Positions 19,378 to 28,293 of a stretch of 60,249 nt of DNA are shown piece by piece. The stretch's first letter is position 1. Every line of letters starts with the position of its first letter. The notes below the pieces were generated by a model that was given only the letters and a program-made list of their open reading frames with translations, made no database searches and was not told where the DNA came from. Position numbers and translations under genes: made by a program. This DNA comes from Gammaproteobacteria bacterium (GTDB lineage: Bacteria; Pseudomonadota; Gammaproteobacteria; Steroidobacterales; Steroidobacteraceae), in NCBI GenBank assembly GCA_030037905.1, contig JASHPX010000023.1, positions 1 through 60,249 on the forward strand. The letters run 5' to 3'.

Positions 19378-19611
19378 CTACGGGGTGGATGTGTGTCTGG
19401 CGTACGATTGCCGGACGTTGCTCCAAACGAGCTGCGCGACTCCAGCCAGTGCCAGGATCGCTCCGATGAGTACCCAGCGTCGCTGACCGACCATGAAGCC
19501 CACCCGGAAGGCCAAATTCAGACCCTGTAGGATCCAAACCGCCCCTAGCGCTACCATCACCACCCCGATGAGGCTGCTGACAACTCGCATGACGACGTTG
19601 AACGCGGCCAT
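19378..19611 (-). CDS. Small two-TM membrane protein
   Basis: 77 aa, two hydrophobic segments, sits just after the DUF3237 gene on the opposite strand of its neighbours. Confidence 0.6.
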   Translation of the reverse strand: MAAFNVVMRVVSSLIGVVMVALGAVWILQGLNLAFRVGFMVGQRRWVLIGAILALAGVAQLVWSNVRQSYARHTSTP

Positions 19612-19684
19612 AGTTCACCCCCTGCATCGATCTTAGCGCAATTGGTACGCTGCTGAAGAAGGAGATGCCGGAGAGGAGCCTGTC

Positions 19685-20236
19685 ATGGCCTCGAACCATG
19701 AGATGACCGTGAGCCGTCAGGGGGCCAAAACGCGCTGGAGCTGCTGCATTCCGGTGGCACTGACGGTGGCCGGCGCCGCCGCCTGCGCCACAGCGAGCGG
19801 CGCCACCGTAAAGTTCTACGACGGGGGCTTCGAGTGCTACGCAGGTCCTCTGGCGCTGCGCTTGCCCGACACGTACGCACAGCTGCTGCAGCTCGGAGAG
19901 GTAGTGAGCACGCGGAACCTGCGCACGCAGACGCAGCACGGCCTGACGACCACCGAGCGCCAAATTGCATTTCGCGGCCTCGTTATGCGGGTCTATTTGT
20001 TTTCGGGCGATCCTGGTCGCTACCAGTTGGCGAGCGTGCGGATCAGTGGCCCTGCGTGGCAGCTCTCGCCGCTACGAGTGGGACAGGCCACTAACCGAGC
20101 GTCCTTGGGCCATGATTGGCCTGGCTTGCCGGATCGGGGCAGTTGGGAAATGCAGGGAGACAGTGCTCATCTGCTCATCAGCGTCAGAGAGGGCAGGATC
20201 GCCGCGATCGATTATTCCTGTGAGTCGGGGCACTGA
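19685..20236 (+). CDS. Hypothetical secreted protein
   Basis: Open frame with N-terminal hydrophobic segment CIPVALTVAGAAACATASGA. Confidence 0.55.
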   Translation: MASNHEMTVSRQGAKTRWSCCIPVALTVAGAAACATASGATVKFYDGGFECYAGPLALRLPDTYAQLLQLGEVVSTRNLRTQTQHGLTTTERQIAFRGLVMRVYLFSGDPGRYQLASVRISGPAWQLSPLRVGQATNRASLGHDWPGLPDRGSWEMQGDSAHLLISVREGRIAAIDYSCESGH

Positions 20237-20290
20237 GCCGTTATCCTTCGGGCGAGGCTGCCGCCGCAATCCGGGCGCTAGGAGGTCAAG

Positions 20291-21283
20291 GTGAAGTACC
20301 TGTTACTGCCTGCGCTCGCCATGGTCCTGGCGAGCGGCTGCGCTGTGGCGGGCGAGCCGGCCGCGACGATGCAGGCCATCGTCGTAATGCACGGCGAGGC
20401 CCGGCTACAGACCGTTCCAAGACCGAGCCCGGCAGCTGGACAGGTGCGCATCAAGGTGCACGCGGCCGGCGTCAATCCGGCCGATTGGAAGAGGGCGCAG
20501 CAGGCGCCCGATTCGGGTCGCATTCCCGGGTGGGATGTCTCGGGAGTCATCGACGCCCTCGGCCCCTCGGTACGGGGCTGGAAGGTCGGGGATGCGGTCA
20601 TTGCCTATCTGGAAGGCTATGGGGGCTATGCACAGTACGCCGTCGCGCCGGTGGAGCACATCGCGCGTAAATCCGCCAGGCTCTCCTTCGACCAGGCCGC
20701 GGGCATACCCCTGGTCGCAGCGACGGCCTGGAGGGCGCTGATCGATGCAGGCCACTTGCGCGCCGGCCAAGCCGTCCTGATCCAGGGCGCAGCCGGCGGG
20801 GTCGGCTCCGCCGCAGTGCAGATTGCCGCCGCGCGCGGAGCGGGCCGCATCATCGGGACCGCGTCGATCCAAAACGCTCCGTATCTGCGCTCCATCGGCG
20901 CGACCGAGATCGTGGATTACCACCGAACGGATCTCGAAGAACAGATCAGGGGTCTGGACGTCGTGCTGAATACGGTGAACGCCGCAACGGCGGCTCTATC
21001 CATTCGCATGCTCAGGCCGGGAGGAGTGCTGCTCTCGGTGGCCGGGCCGGCACCGGCGCAGCTATGCGTTGCAGCGGGCGTGCGTTGCATCGCCATCCAG
21101 GTCCTCGACGAGATTGGGACACCGAAGAGCCAGATCCTTGCAGAGATCGGAAAGCTCGCTGATGAGGGCAAATATACGGTACATATCGATGCGCTGCTCC
21201 CGCTCGCCGAAGCAACCGAGGCGTGGGAGCTGAACAGATCCGGCCATACGGTGGGAAAGATCGTTCTGATGGTTCCGCAGTGA
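20291..21283 (+). CDS. Zinc-type/quinone-oxidoreductase-like MDR family NADP-dependent oxidoreductase with N-terminal export-type leader
   Basis: MKYLLLPALAMVLASGCAVAGEP then MQAIVVMHGEARLQTVPRPSPAAGQVRIKVHAAGVNPADWK...GAAGGVGSAAVQIA. Confidence 0.88.
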   Translation: MKYLLLPALAMVLASGCAVAGEPAATMQAIVVMHGEARLQTVPRPSPAAGQVRIKVHAAGVNPADWKRAQQAPDSGRIPGWDVSGVIDALGPSVRGWKVGDAVIAYLEGYGGYAQYAVAPVEHIARKSARLSFDQAAGIPLVAATAWRALIDAGHLRAGQAVLIQGAAGGVGSAAVQIAAARGAGRIIGTASIQNAPYLRSIGATEIVDYHRTDLEEQIRGLDVVLNTVNAATAALSIRMLRPGGVLLSVAGPAPAQLCVAAGVRCIAIQVLDEIGTPKSQILAEIGKLADEGKYTVHIDALLPLAEATEAWELNRSGHTVGKIVLMVPQ

Positions 21284-21302
21284 TCTGTGGAGAGAAACCG
21301 CC

Positions 21303-22286
21303 ATGCGGGGAAAAATTGCCTTTGAAGAACACGTCGCCATCGAAGAGACGCTGGAACAGACACACGTTTTTGCCCGCGACTCCGCCAGCCTGGATCGGTT
21401 CAATCGACAGATTCTGGGCGTGGGCGGTGAGCGGCTCGAGATCATGGACGAGACTGGCATCGAGTTCGCGATCCTGTCCCTGAATGCGCCCGGTATTCAG
21501 GGCATCCCGGATACGCGTCAGGCGATATATCTGGCAAAGAAGGCCAACGACCGGATGGCCGAGGCTGCCGCCAGCCATCCTGATCGCTTCGGCGCATTCG
21601 CCGCTCTGCCGATGCAGGACCCGGATGCTGCGGCAGACGAGCTGCGCCGCTGCGTCGAACAACTCGGCTTCAAGGGTGCAATGGTCAACGGTTTCACGCA
21701 GAAGGAGCGTCCCGACTCTGCCATCTATTACGACCTGCCGGAGTACCGCTCGTTCTGGGCGCAGGTTGCAGCGCTCGATGTGCCGTTCTACTTGCATCCC
21801 CGGATGCAGATACCCGCGCAGGCGAAAAATTACGAGGGCCATCCCTGGCTCATGAGCGCCCCGTGGGGTTTCGCGGTGGAGACGTCGATCCACGCATTGC
21901 GGCTTTGCGGCTGCGGCCTATTCGACGAGTATCCAACCCTGAAAATCTGTCTCGGTCACCTGGGCGAGAACATCCCCTTTGGCCTCTGGCGGCTCGACGC
22001 CCGGATGCGCTTCTCGCCCCGCGGCTACCGTGGCAAGCGGCCGCTCGGGGATTACTTCCGGAAGCATTTTCACATCACTACCAGTGGCAACTTCAACGAC
22101 CCGGCCTTCAAATGCACGCTCGAGGTGCTGGGCAGGGACAAGCTTTACTTCTCGGCGGATTACCCGTTCGAAAAGATGCAAGACGCGGCGGATTGGTACG
22201 ATTCTACGACGACGATATCCGAACAGGACAGGCTGCAGATCGGCCGTAGCAACGCAGTCAAATTGCTCAAACTCGATCTCAAATAG
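21303..22286 (+). CDS. Amidohydrolase, gamma-resorcylate (2,6-dihydroxybenzoate) decarboxylase-like
   Basis: GKIAFEEHVAIEET..., FYLHPR, ICLGHLGENIPFGLWRLDARM, YFSADYPFE. Confidence 0.88.
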   Translation: MRGKIAFEEHVAIEETLEQTHVFARDSASLDRFNRQILGVGGERLEIMDETGIEFAILSLNAPGIQGIPDTRQAIYLAKKANDRMAEAAASHPDRFGAFAALPMQDPDAAADELRRCVEQLGFKGAMVNGFTQKERPDSAIYYDLPEYRSFWAQVAALDVPFYLHPRMQIPAQAKNYEGHPWLMSAPWGFAVETSIHALRLCGCGLFDEYPTLKICLGHLGENIPFGLWRLDARMRFSPRGYRGKRPLGDYFRKHFHITTSGNFNDPAFKCTLEVLGRDKLYFSADYPFEKMQDAADWYDSTTTISEQDRLQIGRSNAVKLLKLDLK

Positions 22287-22299
22287 CACTGACGCCCGG

Positions 22300-22854
22300 T
22301 CAATGGTTGAGCAGTGGTATCCGGCTGGCGGGCGGTCCCGGCTTGATGGACTTCAGATAGGCGTAGATAGCCGCCACCTGCGTGTCGCTGAGCACCGCGC
22401 TGCCATATGGTGGCATCCTCATGCTGCCGTAGTGTGGTACGCCGATCGGATGGCGCAGCTGATACGCGAATGCAGGTAACGGTAGCGGATCCGGCGCCAG
22501 CTTCGGGCCCGTGCTTGCACCTGCTCCCGTGGTACCGTGACATTCATAACAGCCGACCGCCAGGAATAACCGCTTGCCCTCACGCACGCTGTCTCGCGTG
22601 GTGGTGCTGACGGGCGTGGCGTCAGTGGCCACGGCGTCAGTGGGCGTGGCGTCAGTGGCCACGGCGTCAGCGGCCGTGGCGCCGGCTGGCGGCAGGAACA
22701 GGACGAGCGGCAGGAACAGGACGACAGGCAGGAACACGGCGAGCGCGATGGTCGGGCTGCGGGCCGGACTGCGAGTGAGGTCACGGGCGCGAGTGCGACA
22801 TGGCGTGCGGCCGAGACATGGCGTGCGGCCGAACCGCGGCGGTGCAGTCCTCAT
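22300..22854 (-). CDS. Class I cytochrome c with low-complexity linker
   Basis: GKRLFLAVGCYECHGTTGAG...MRMPPYGSAVLSDTQVAAIYAYLKSI; linker ATDATPTDAVATDATP. Confidence 0.85.
   Translation of the reverse strand: MRTAPPRFGRTPCLGRTPCRTRARDLTRSPARSPTIALAVFLPVVLFLPLVLFLPPAGATAADAVATDATPTDAVATDATPVSTTTRDSVREGKRLFLAVGCYECHGTTGAGASTGPKLAPDPLPLPAFAYQLRHPIGVPHYGSMRMPPYGSAVLSDTQVAAIYAYLKSIKPGPPASRIPLLNH
22612..22743. repeat. Two in-frame tandem duplications (30 bp x2; 18 bp x2-3) in the cytochrome c leader/linker
   Basis: GGGCGTGGCGTCAGTGGCCACGGCGTCAGT at 22612-22641 and 22642-22671; CGGCAGGAACAGGACGAG/C at 22690-22725. Confidence 0.9.
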
Positions 22855-22884
22855 GTGATAGGCCTCTCTCGTGCCTTGGTTGCC

Positions 22885-24831
22885 TCAGCGCCCCTGGGCG
22901 ACGACGTCGATCAATACCGGTTGTCCACGTTTGACGAGCGTCACCGCGCGCTCGATCACGGGGCCGAGAGCCTTCGGCTCGGTCACCGGTCCCTCACCAT
23001 GTACGCCCATGCTCTCGGCGAGCTTCGCATAGTCGATGTAGGGATCAACGATGGTGGTTCCGATGGAGGCGCGATCGATGCCGCGCTGGCGCAGGTTCGC
23101 CTGTACCTGAACCCACATCTTTTCCTGATGGTAGGCACGGTTGTCGTGGACGATGTAGAGAATTGGGATCCCGTGGTGCGCGGCAGTCCACAGGAAGCTC
23201 GGTGTGAACATCATGTCGCCGTCGCCGCCGATGGCGACAGTGAGTCGGCCATGCTGCTGGTTGGCGATCGCCGCACCGAGAGATGCGCCCGGCAGATAGC
23301 CGAGACCGTAGGCTCCGGCGTCGCCGATGTATTGGTAGTGTTTGTCAGCCGTCCACAGCCGTTGCGGCCAGTAGCTCTGGAAGCTGGTGCCGTTGACCAG
23401 GGACCAGTCCTCATTGCGAATCCTGTCGTATAGTTCCATGCAAAGCCGCGCGGTCGTGATGGGTACATCGTCCCAGCCGATTGCCGCGGCATTGCGGGAA
23501 CGCGCCAGCGCCTCGGCATGTTCCCGCGCAAAGCTCGCGTTGCGCTGGTGCAGCGTCGCACGGCGGCTGTCGGGCATGAAGCGCCGGATCGCCTCGGTGA
23601 GGGCGGGTAATGTGGCCTCGGCGTCCGCTGCAACGGCGATGTCCACGGCCGTAAAGCGCTCGAAGTCCTGATAATTGGATTTCAGGTACAGATCCGTCGA
23701 AGCGATACTGATGCGCTTGGCCTTCGGATCCGCCCCCGCGCTGGCGTGATAGAAGTCGGTCATCTCGAGCCCGAGAATCACATCGGCACGCGGCAGCAGG
23801 TAGCTCGCATTGTCGGTCTGGCTCAGAGGATGGCGCCACGGAAAATTGAAGCGGCCATAGGCGTCGATGACGGGAATCTGCAGCGCTTCGGCGAACTCGA
23901 CCAGGCTGTCCAGCCCCGCTGGCGTACGCGCGCAGCGATCCGCCAGGATCACCGGATTGTCTGCGGCGATCAGGATCTTCGCGATGTCCTCGCATGCCTG
24001 CTGCTCACCCTGTGGTGGGACGATCAGCGGTGCACGTGGGATCGGCGGCGCCACTCCACCGGGGGCCGGATCCTCCTGCAGGCTCTCGTCCAGCGCCAGC
24101 AATACCGGCTCATAAGGTGGGGTCATCGAGAATTTGTAGGCGCGGACCGCGCTGTCCGCGAAGTCGGCCAGCGTCACCGGCGTGTCGTCGAACTTGGTGA
24201 AGTCGCGCACCAGCTCGGGCCCGTCATAGACGGCGTGCTGCCACTGCACGAGGCCGACACGCCGGTCTGCATCCGCCTGATGTCCGACGATCGCGAAGAT
24301 CGGTACTCTGTCGGCCCAGGCGTTGTAGAGCGCCATGCAACCGTGTTGCAGGCCCACCGTCGAATGCATCATGCAGGCCATCGGCTTGCCGGCGATCTTG
24401 GAATAGCCGTGGCAGATGGCGACCGACACCTCCTCATGCATACAGGCGATCAGTTGCAGTTTCGGCTCGGTCAGCATGCCGTAGTTGATGAGCGACTCAT
24501 GCAGTCCCTTGAATGTGTCGCCCGGAATGAACGCCACGTATTCGATTCCCAGCGATCGGATGACGTCGATCATGTAGTCGCTGCCCGGTAAGGCGGGGGC
24601 CACCGAGGCGCCGCCGCTTGCCACATTCCGCGCCTGCACTTCGAATGGCACGCCCTGCTCGGCCGCCTGATTGGGGATGGGTGGCCGCGGGCGCTCGTCT
24701 GCCTCCTGCGCCAGCCCCGCGGCCGGCGTGGCCATTGCGCTCACGGCGCCCACGCCGCCGACGCCGGTGAGGAATTCGCGCCGGTCCATGCGTGAGTGTT
24801 CGGGGAGCTTTCGAGAGTGTCTCCCCGCCAT
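22885..24831 (-). CDS. Thiamine-pyrophosphate-dependent enzyme (acetolactate synthase large-subunit-like) with TAT signal
   Basis: RBS CCAAGGAGGGTCATATG; MDRREFLTGVGGVGAVSAMATPAAGLA; GGDGDMMFTPSFLWTAAHHGIPILYIVHDNRAYH. Confidence 0.9.
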   Translation of the reverse strand: MAGRHSRKLPEHSRMDRREFLTGVGGVGAVSAMATPAAGLAQEADERPRPPIPNQAAEQGVPFEVQARNVASGGASVAPALPGSDYMIDVIRSLGIEYVAFIPGDTFKGLHESLINYGMLTEPKLQLIACMHEEVSVAICHGYSKIAGKPMACMMHSTVGLQHGCMALYNAWADRVPIFAIVGHQADADRRVGLVQWQHAVYDGPELVRDFTKFDDTPVTLADFADSAVRAYKFSMTPPYEPVLLALDESLQEDPAPGGVAPPIPRAPLIVPPQGEQQACEDIAKILIAADNPVILADRCARTPAGLDSLVEFAEALQIPVIDAYGRFNFPWRHPLSQTDNASYLLPRADVILGLEMTDFYHASAGADPKAKRISIASTDLYLKSNYQDFERFTAVDIAVAADAEATLPALTEAIRRFMPDSRRATLHQRNASFAREHAEALARSRNAAAIGWDDVPITTARLCMELYDRIRNEDWSLVNGTSFQSYWPQRLWTADKHYQYIGDAGAYGLGYLPGASLGAAIANQQHGRLTVAIGGDGDMMFTPSFLWTAAHHGIPILYIVHDNRAYHQEKMWVQVQANLRQRGIDRASIGTTIVDPYIDYAKLAESMGVHGEGPVTEPKALGPVIERAVTLVKRGQPVLIDVVAQGR

Positions 24832-24897
24832 ATGACCCTCCTTGGCCTGGACGGGAGCCGTGATCACCGGGGCCAGCCAACCTGGCCCCGGCGCTGG

Positions 24898-25500
24898 TTA
24901 TTGATGGAACCGAGCTACGAGCTCGGCTTTGCCCAGCACATGCCCGTCCATCGCATCGAACACGGCCATGCGCGTGGCAGCGGCCTGCTGCGGGGTGCCC
25001 TGCGGCACATCGAGCATCGTGTCGAGCGCATAGAGCTCGAACGTGTAGTGGTGATACGGGCCCGGGGGCGCCCCCGGGGCCATGTAGCCGTTGAAGCGCA
25101 GGCTCACCTGCCGGGTGCCGTCGGGCAGTGTCCCCGGCTTGACGCCCTCGGGCAAACCTCTCGACGTGCCCGGTATGTTCCAGACCAGCCAGTGGGTAAT
25201 GTCCATCTTGGGACTCTTGTTCAGCACGGGCTCGGGATCGTGCACGAGCAGCACGAAGCTGCGCGTGCCGGGAGGCACCTGAGACCACTGCAGCTCGGGC
25301 GACACGGCGGCATCGCCGGCAGTTCTGGTGTACTTGCTGGGCAGGACGCCGCCGTCCCGCCAGGCCGTAGTGGTCATCAAGAGGGGCGGCGTGCGCGGGC
25401 CTCCTCTCTGCGCCAGCACCGGTTGCGTCATGAGGCCCGTGGCTGCCAGCAACAGTGCGGCACCGCCCAGACGAACAACTCGTGCAAACCCTCTGTTCAT
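24898..25500 (-). CDS. YbhB/YbcL (PEBP, Raf-kinase-inhibitor-like) family protein, secreted
   Basis: SPELQWSQVPPGTRSFVLLVHDPEPV...THWLVWNIPGTSRGLPEG...YHHYTFELYALD. Confidence 0.92.
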   Translation of the reverse strand: MNRGFARVVRLGGAALLLAATGLMTQPVLAQRGGPRTPPLLMTTTAWRDGGVLPSKYTRTAGDAAVSPELQWSQVPPGTRSFVLLVHDPEPVLNKSPKMDITHWLVWNIPGTSRGLPEGVKPGTLPDGTRQVSLRFNGYMAPGAPPGPYHHYTFELYALDTMLDVPQGTPQQAAATRMAVFDAMDGHVLGKAELVARFHQ

Positions 25501-25620
25501 TGTGGCATCCCCCCGAAGTCTATGCGCTACATACTAACGCGAGTGGCACCCGCGGCACCAGAGCGCCGGACAGCGCCGGGGCGGCTGCCGGCCGACGGAC
25601 CTATCAGCTCGATATCGCAT

Positions 25621-26004
25621 TCAGGGCGAGGACGAGCTACGACTATTCTGTCCGATACGGGAGCTGGTCGGAGCATCCGACTTCGGTGAGTCGAGCACGA
25701 TGTGTGCTTGCCTCTTGCCGGTCTGAACATCGCTGACGTCGAACCACGTCATTTTGCCTTCTTTATAGGTCACGAGCAGGTAGCAGCGATTGGTCGTGAC
25801 GTCGTAGTGATTGGTGAATCCCAAGAGCACGGTACCGCCAGGCAGATGACTCCAATGAGCTTGGAAGGCTTTCTGCGCGGCAATGCTGCACATGTTCCTG
25901 AGGTGAAACTGTTCGGAAGGCGTGAGCTTGGGTTGGCTCGCCTGTGAGGCGGCCGTGATCGACAGACCAGCCAAAACTGCAGACGATAGCCGCAATACAC
26001 GCAT
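25621..26004 (-). CDS. Hypothetical secreted protein
   Basis: N-terminal signal-like segment MRVLRLSSAVLAGLSITAASQAS. Confidence 0.55.
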   Translation of the reverse strand: MRVLRLSSAVLAGLSITAASQASQPKLTPSEQFHLRNMCSIAAQKAFQAHWSHLPGGTVLLGFTNHYDVTTNRCYLLVTYKEGKMTWFDVSDVQTGKRQAHIVLDSPKSDAPTSSRIGQNSRSSSSP

Positions 26005-26099
26005 CAGACAGCGCCTGCCGCAGCCCTCATCAGCTCAACGGTGGTCCGAGGATCCGGGACTTCGACATAAATCCACCATATGCGCCTCCAATGGACGCT

Positions 26100-26501
26100 T
26101 CACTGCTGCGGGACGTGCGGGACATCCCGGATGTCGGTGACCCACGGAAGAGCAGACTGATACCAGATTTGCCGCATCGGCGGTAACTCGGTGCGTTGCC
26201 TCAGGGTACCGACACGGATGCCGTATACCCGCGGTTGGTGCGCTTCGGTCGTATATATAGGAGTGCCGCAGTTCGGACAGAAGCCCTGAGCTCGCTGGTT
26301 GCCGCTTTCAGCGGTCTTTATGTAGACCTTGGGAGCTCCGGTTCGCAGGATGAAACTGGCAGCGGCCGCCGGTACTGTGACCCGATAGGCCGAGCCGGTG
26401 AGTGTCTGGCAATCGGTGCAGTGACAAATCCGCACGGCGCTTGGATCTATCTCGGCTTCAAACGTAATCTGCCCGCAATGGCAAGCGCCGTTGACTCTCA
26501 T
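26100..26501 (-). CDS. GFA (Mss4-like, glutathione-dependent formaldehyde-activating) family protein
   Basis: GACHCGQITFEAEID...CHCTDCQTLTGSAYR...FCPNCGTPIYTT. Confidence 0.9.
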   Translation of the reverse strand: MRVNGACHCGQITFEAEIDPSAVRICHCTDCQTLTGSAYRVTVPAAAASFILRTGAPKVYIKTAESGNQRAQGFCPNCGTPIYTTEAHQPRVYGIRVGTLRQRTELPPMRQIWYQSALPWVTDIRDVPHVPQQ

Positions 26502-26589
26502 GGGATCTCCTTACGAGCAGACGAATGCGCGAAATCCTCTGACGGCGCAGTGGCTCGGACGGCAGAGGCCATTCGCGTGCGGCAGCGAC

Positions 26590-27072
26590 TCAGGTAGTTG
26601 CACCGTTCGGCGCTACCAGCAAAGCGAGCTTGGCGGCGGCGACGGCACGCACGGCGCACGGTTTGAGCTCATTCGCCCGGCAGGCGGTGATGCTCGCAGC
26701 AAGGTAGTGGCCCTGGGGCGAGGTAACGATCACGACCGTGCTGACCATGACGCCACCTGCGGTTTCAAAGCGCAGGAGGTTCCCCGGAACGTGCAGCTGC
26801 AGGTTGCAGGAATCAGTTCCTGACGCGAGACTGAGGGCGCCTGACGCAGCGATAGTTTCCCTCAGCCGATCTGCAAAGTCCCTGGTGAGGTTGTCGCGAG
26901 TCCGGGCATCAAGACAGACCTTGGGCAATCCCTGCGACGCTGGCGTCGCTGTTGGCGACGGCGCCGCCTGTGTCGGCGCAGCAGGAGCCTGCACCGCCAG
27001 TGCCGCCGCAGGGCAGACGCTCGCAAGCGCGACGATACCTGTCAGCATCGGGCGCATTCGCAATTTCTTCAT
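26590..27072 (-). CDS. Hypothetical secreted protein
   Basis: Signal peptide MKKLRMRPMLTGIVALASVCPAAALA. Confidence 0.55.
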   Translation of the reverse strand: MKKLRMRPMLTGIVALASVCPAAALAVQAPAAPTQAAPSPTATPASQGLPKVCLDARTRDNLTRDFADRLRETIAASGALSLASGTDSCNLQLHVPGNLLRFETAGGVMVSTVVIVTSPQGHYLAASITACRANELKPCAVRAVAAAKLALLVAPNGATT

Positions 27073-27199
27073 CGTGCAGGTACCAATCTGCAGCAGCGGG
27101 AGCGTACTCGTGTGCCTGCCCCGGCTCTCGAGCGATCTGCCGGCAGGAATAGTACTCCACTGGAAGCGGCCTGGCCGTCTGGAATCGTATTCTCGATCG

Positions 27200-27418
27200 C
27201 TACGCTTCAGGATTCCGACGCGCTTTCGCTATCGCGTCGATAGCCCGGGCCATACCCGCGGTGATGCCAAAGATGTTGCGCCTCGCCCGCGGGGAGAGTG
27301 CTCGCCAGTCATCCAGAGATCCGACCCCGGCGGCGATCAGCCGCTCGAGCAGATAGTGGTCGGTGAATTCCGGCTCCGGCGGGTTGTCGACTTCCTGATG
27401 GCGCAGACTTCTGCTCAT
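27200..27418 (-). CDS. Small hypothetical protein (72 aa)
   Basis: Complete ORF with plausible helical composition. Confidence 0.45.
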   Translation of the reverse strand: MSRSLRHQEVDNPPEPEFTDHYLLERLIAAGVGSLDDWRALSPRARRNIFGITAGMARAIDAIAKARRNPEA

Positions 27419-27688
27419 GGCTGTCTCTCAGTGCCTCGAGCCCACCCTGACAGGTCCTGGTGGATTGGACAGTGACCTTCATCGCATGTCGCCACCGTTG
27501 GGAGGTATGGCCGTGATCAGCTTTGAGCCGCGCTTTACTTATTCACACGCTTCTGGTCGGGTGCCGCCTCGCTCGGAGTCATGGGCGCTGCAGATAGCCC
27601 GGCGCGAGCGCAGCGTGTGCCCGGATTGCCGCGCACCAGGGCAGCGATTCTGCCGCCGGTGCCATAACGTCGCGGAGCCGCCGCCGTT

Positions 27689-28213
27689 CTAGACCACAGC
27701 CATGCGGCCCGCGCTTTGCGTGAAGATCGATACGATCAGCGCGAGTATGAACCCCAGAATGATTCCAGTGATCAGGGACGTAACGGCGATTCCCATGGGC
27801 GTCGTTACCGCCGATGTGATTCCCATGGCCAGCTGCGCCTGCGCTCCCGTAATCCCCCGCTGTTCCAGAGCCGTGCGCTGAGCCTGCATCACGGCTGCCA
27901 GATATCCGGTGTTGATGTATTTCACGTAGACATACATCAGCACACACCTGACCACCATCCCTATGCTCGAGAGTAGTGTGCCCGACCCGAGGCCCCGCGG
28001 GTAGGTCATCATGCCACCGTGGGTCCTCTTGAATTCCCAATGGGCCAGGATCATGAGAGCGAGCAGCAGTACGATATTTGCTACGGTGAATACCCAGTTC
28101 TGCTTCCTGCCCGCCAGTACCTGCGCCAGAAATATGAGGAACGAGAGTACACCCAATATGAGACCGTACTTCGTTGCGACTCTGACGACGCCGTGCGTCC
28201 GTTGCTCTTCCAT
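27689..28213 (-). CDS. DUF4199 family membrane protein
   Basis: KYGLILGVLSFLIFLAQVLAGRKQNWVFTVANIVLLLALMILAHWEFKRTHGGMMTYPRGLGSGTLLSSIG. Confidence 0.75.
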   Translation of the reverse strand: MEEQRTHGVVRVATKYGLILGVLSFLIFLAQVLAGRKQNWVFTVANIVLLLALMILAHWEFKRTHGGMMTYPRGLGSGTLLSSIGMVVRCVLMYVYVKYINTGYLAAVMQAQRTALEQRGITGAQAQLAMGITSAVTTPMGIAVTSLITGIILGFILALIVSIFTQSAGRMAVV

Positions 28214-28293
28214 GCGCCGCGTTCCCCGTGTTCGCCTCTGTGTACTGGATTGTGAGGCAGTCACATTATAGTGCATAAAATGCCGCGTGGCGG

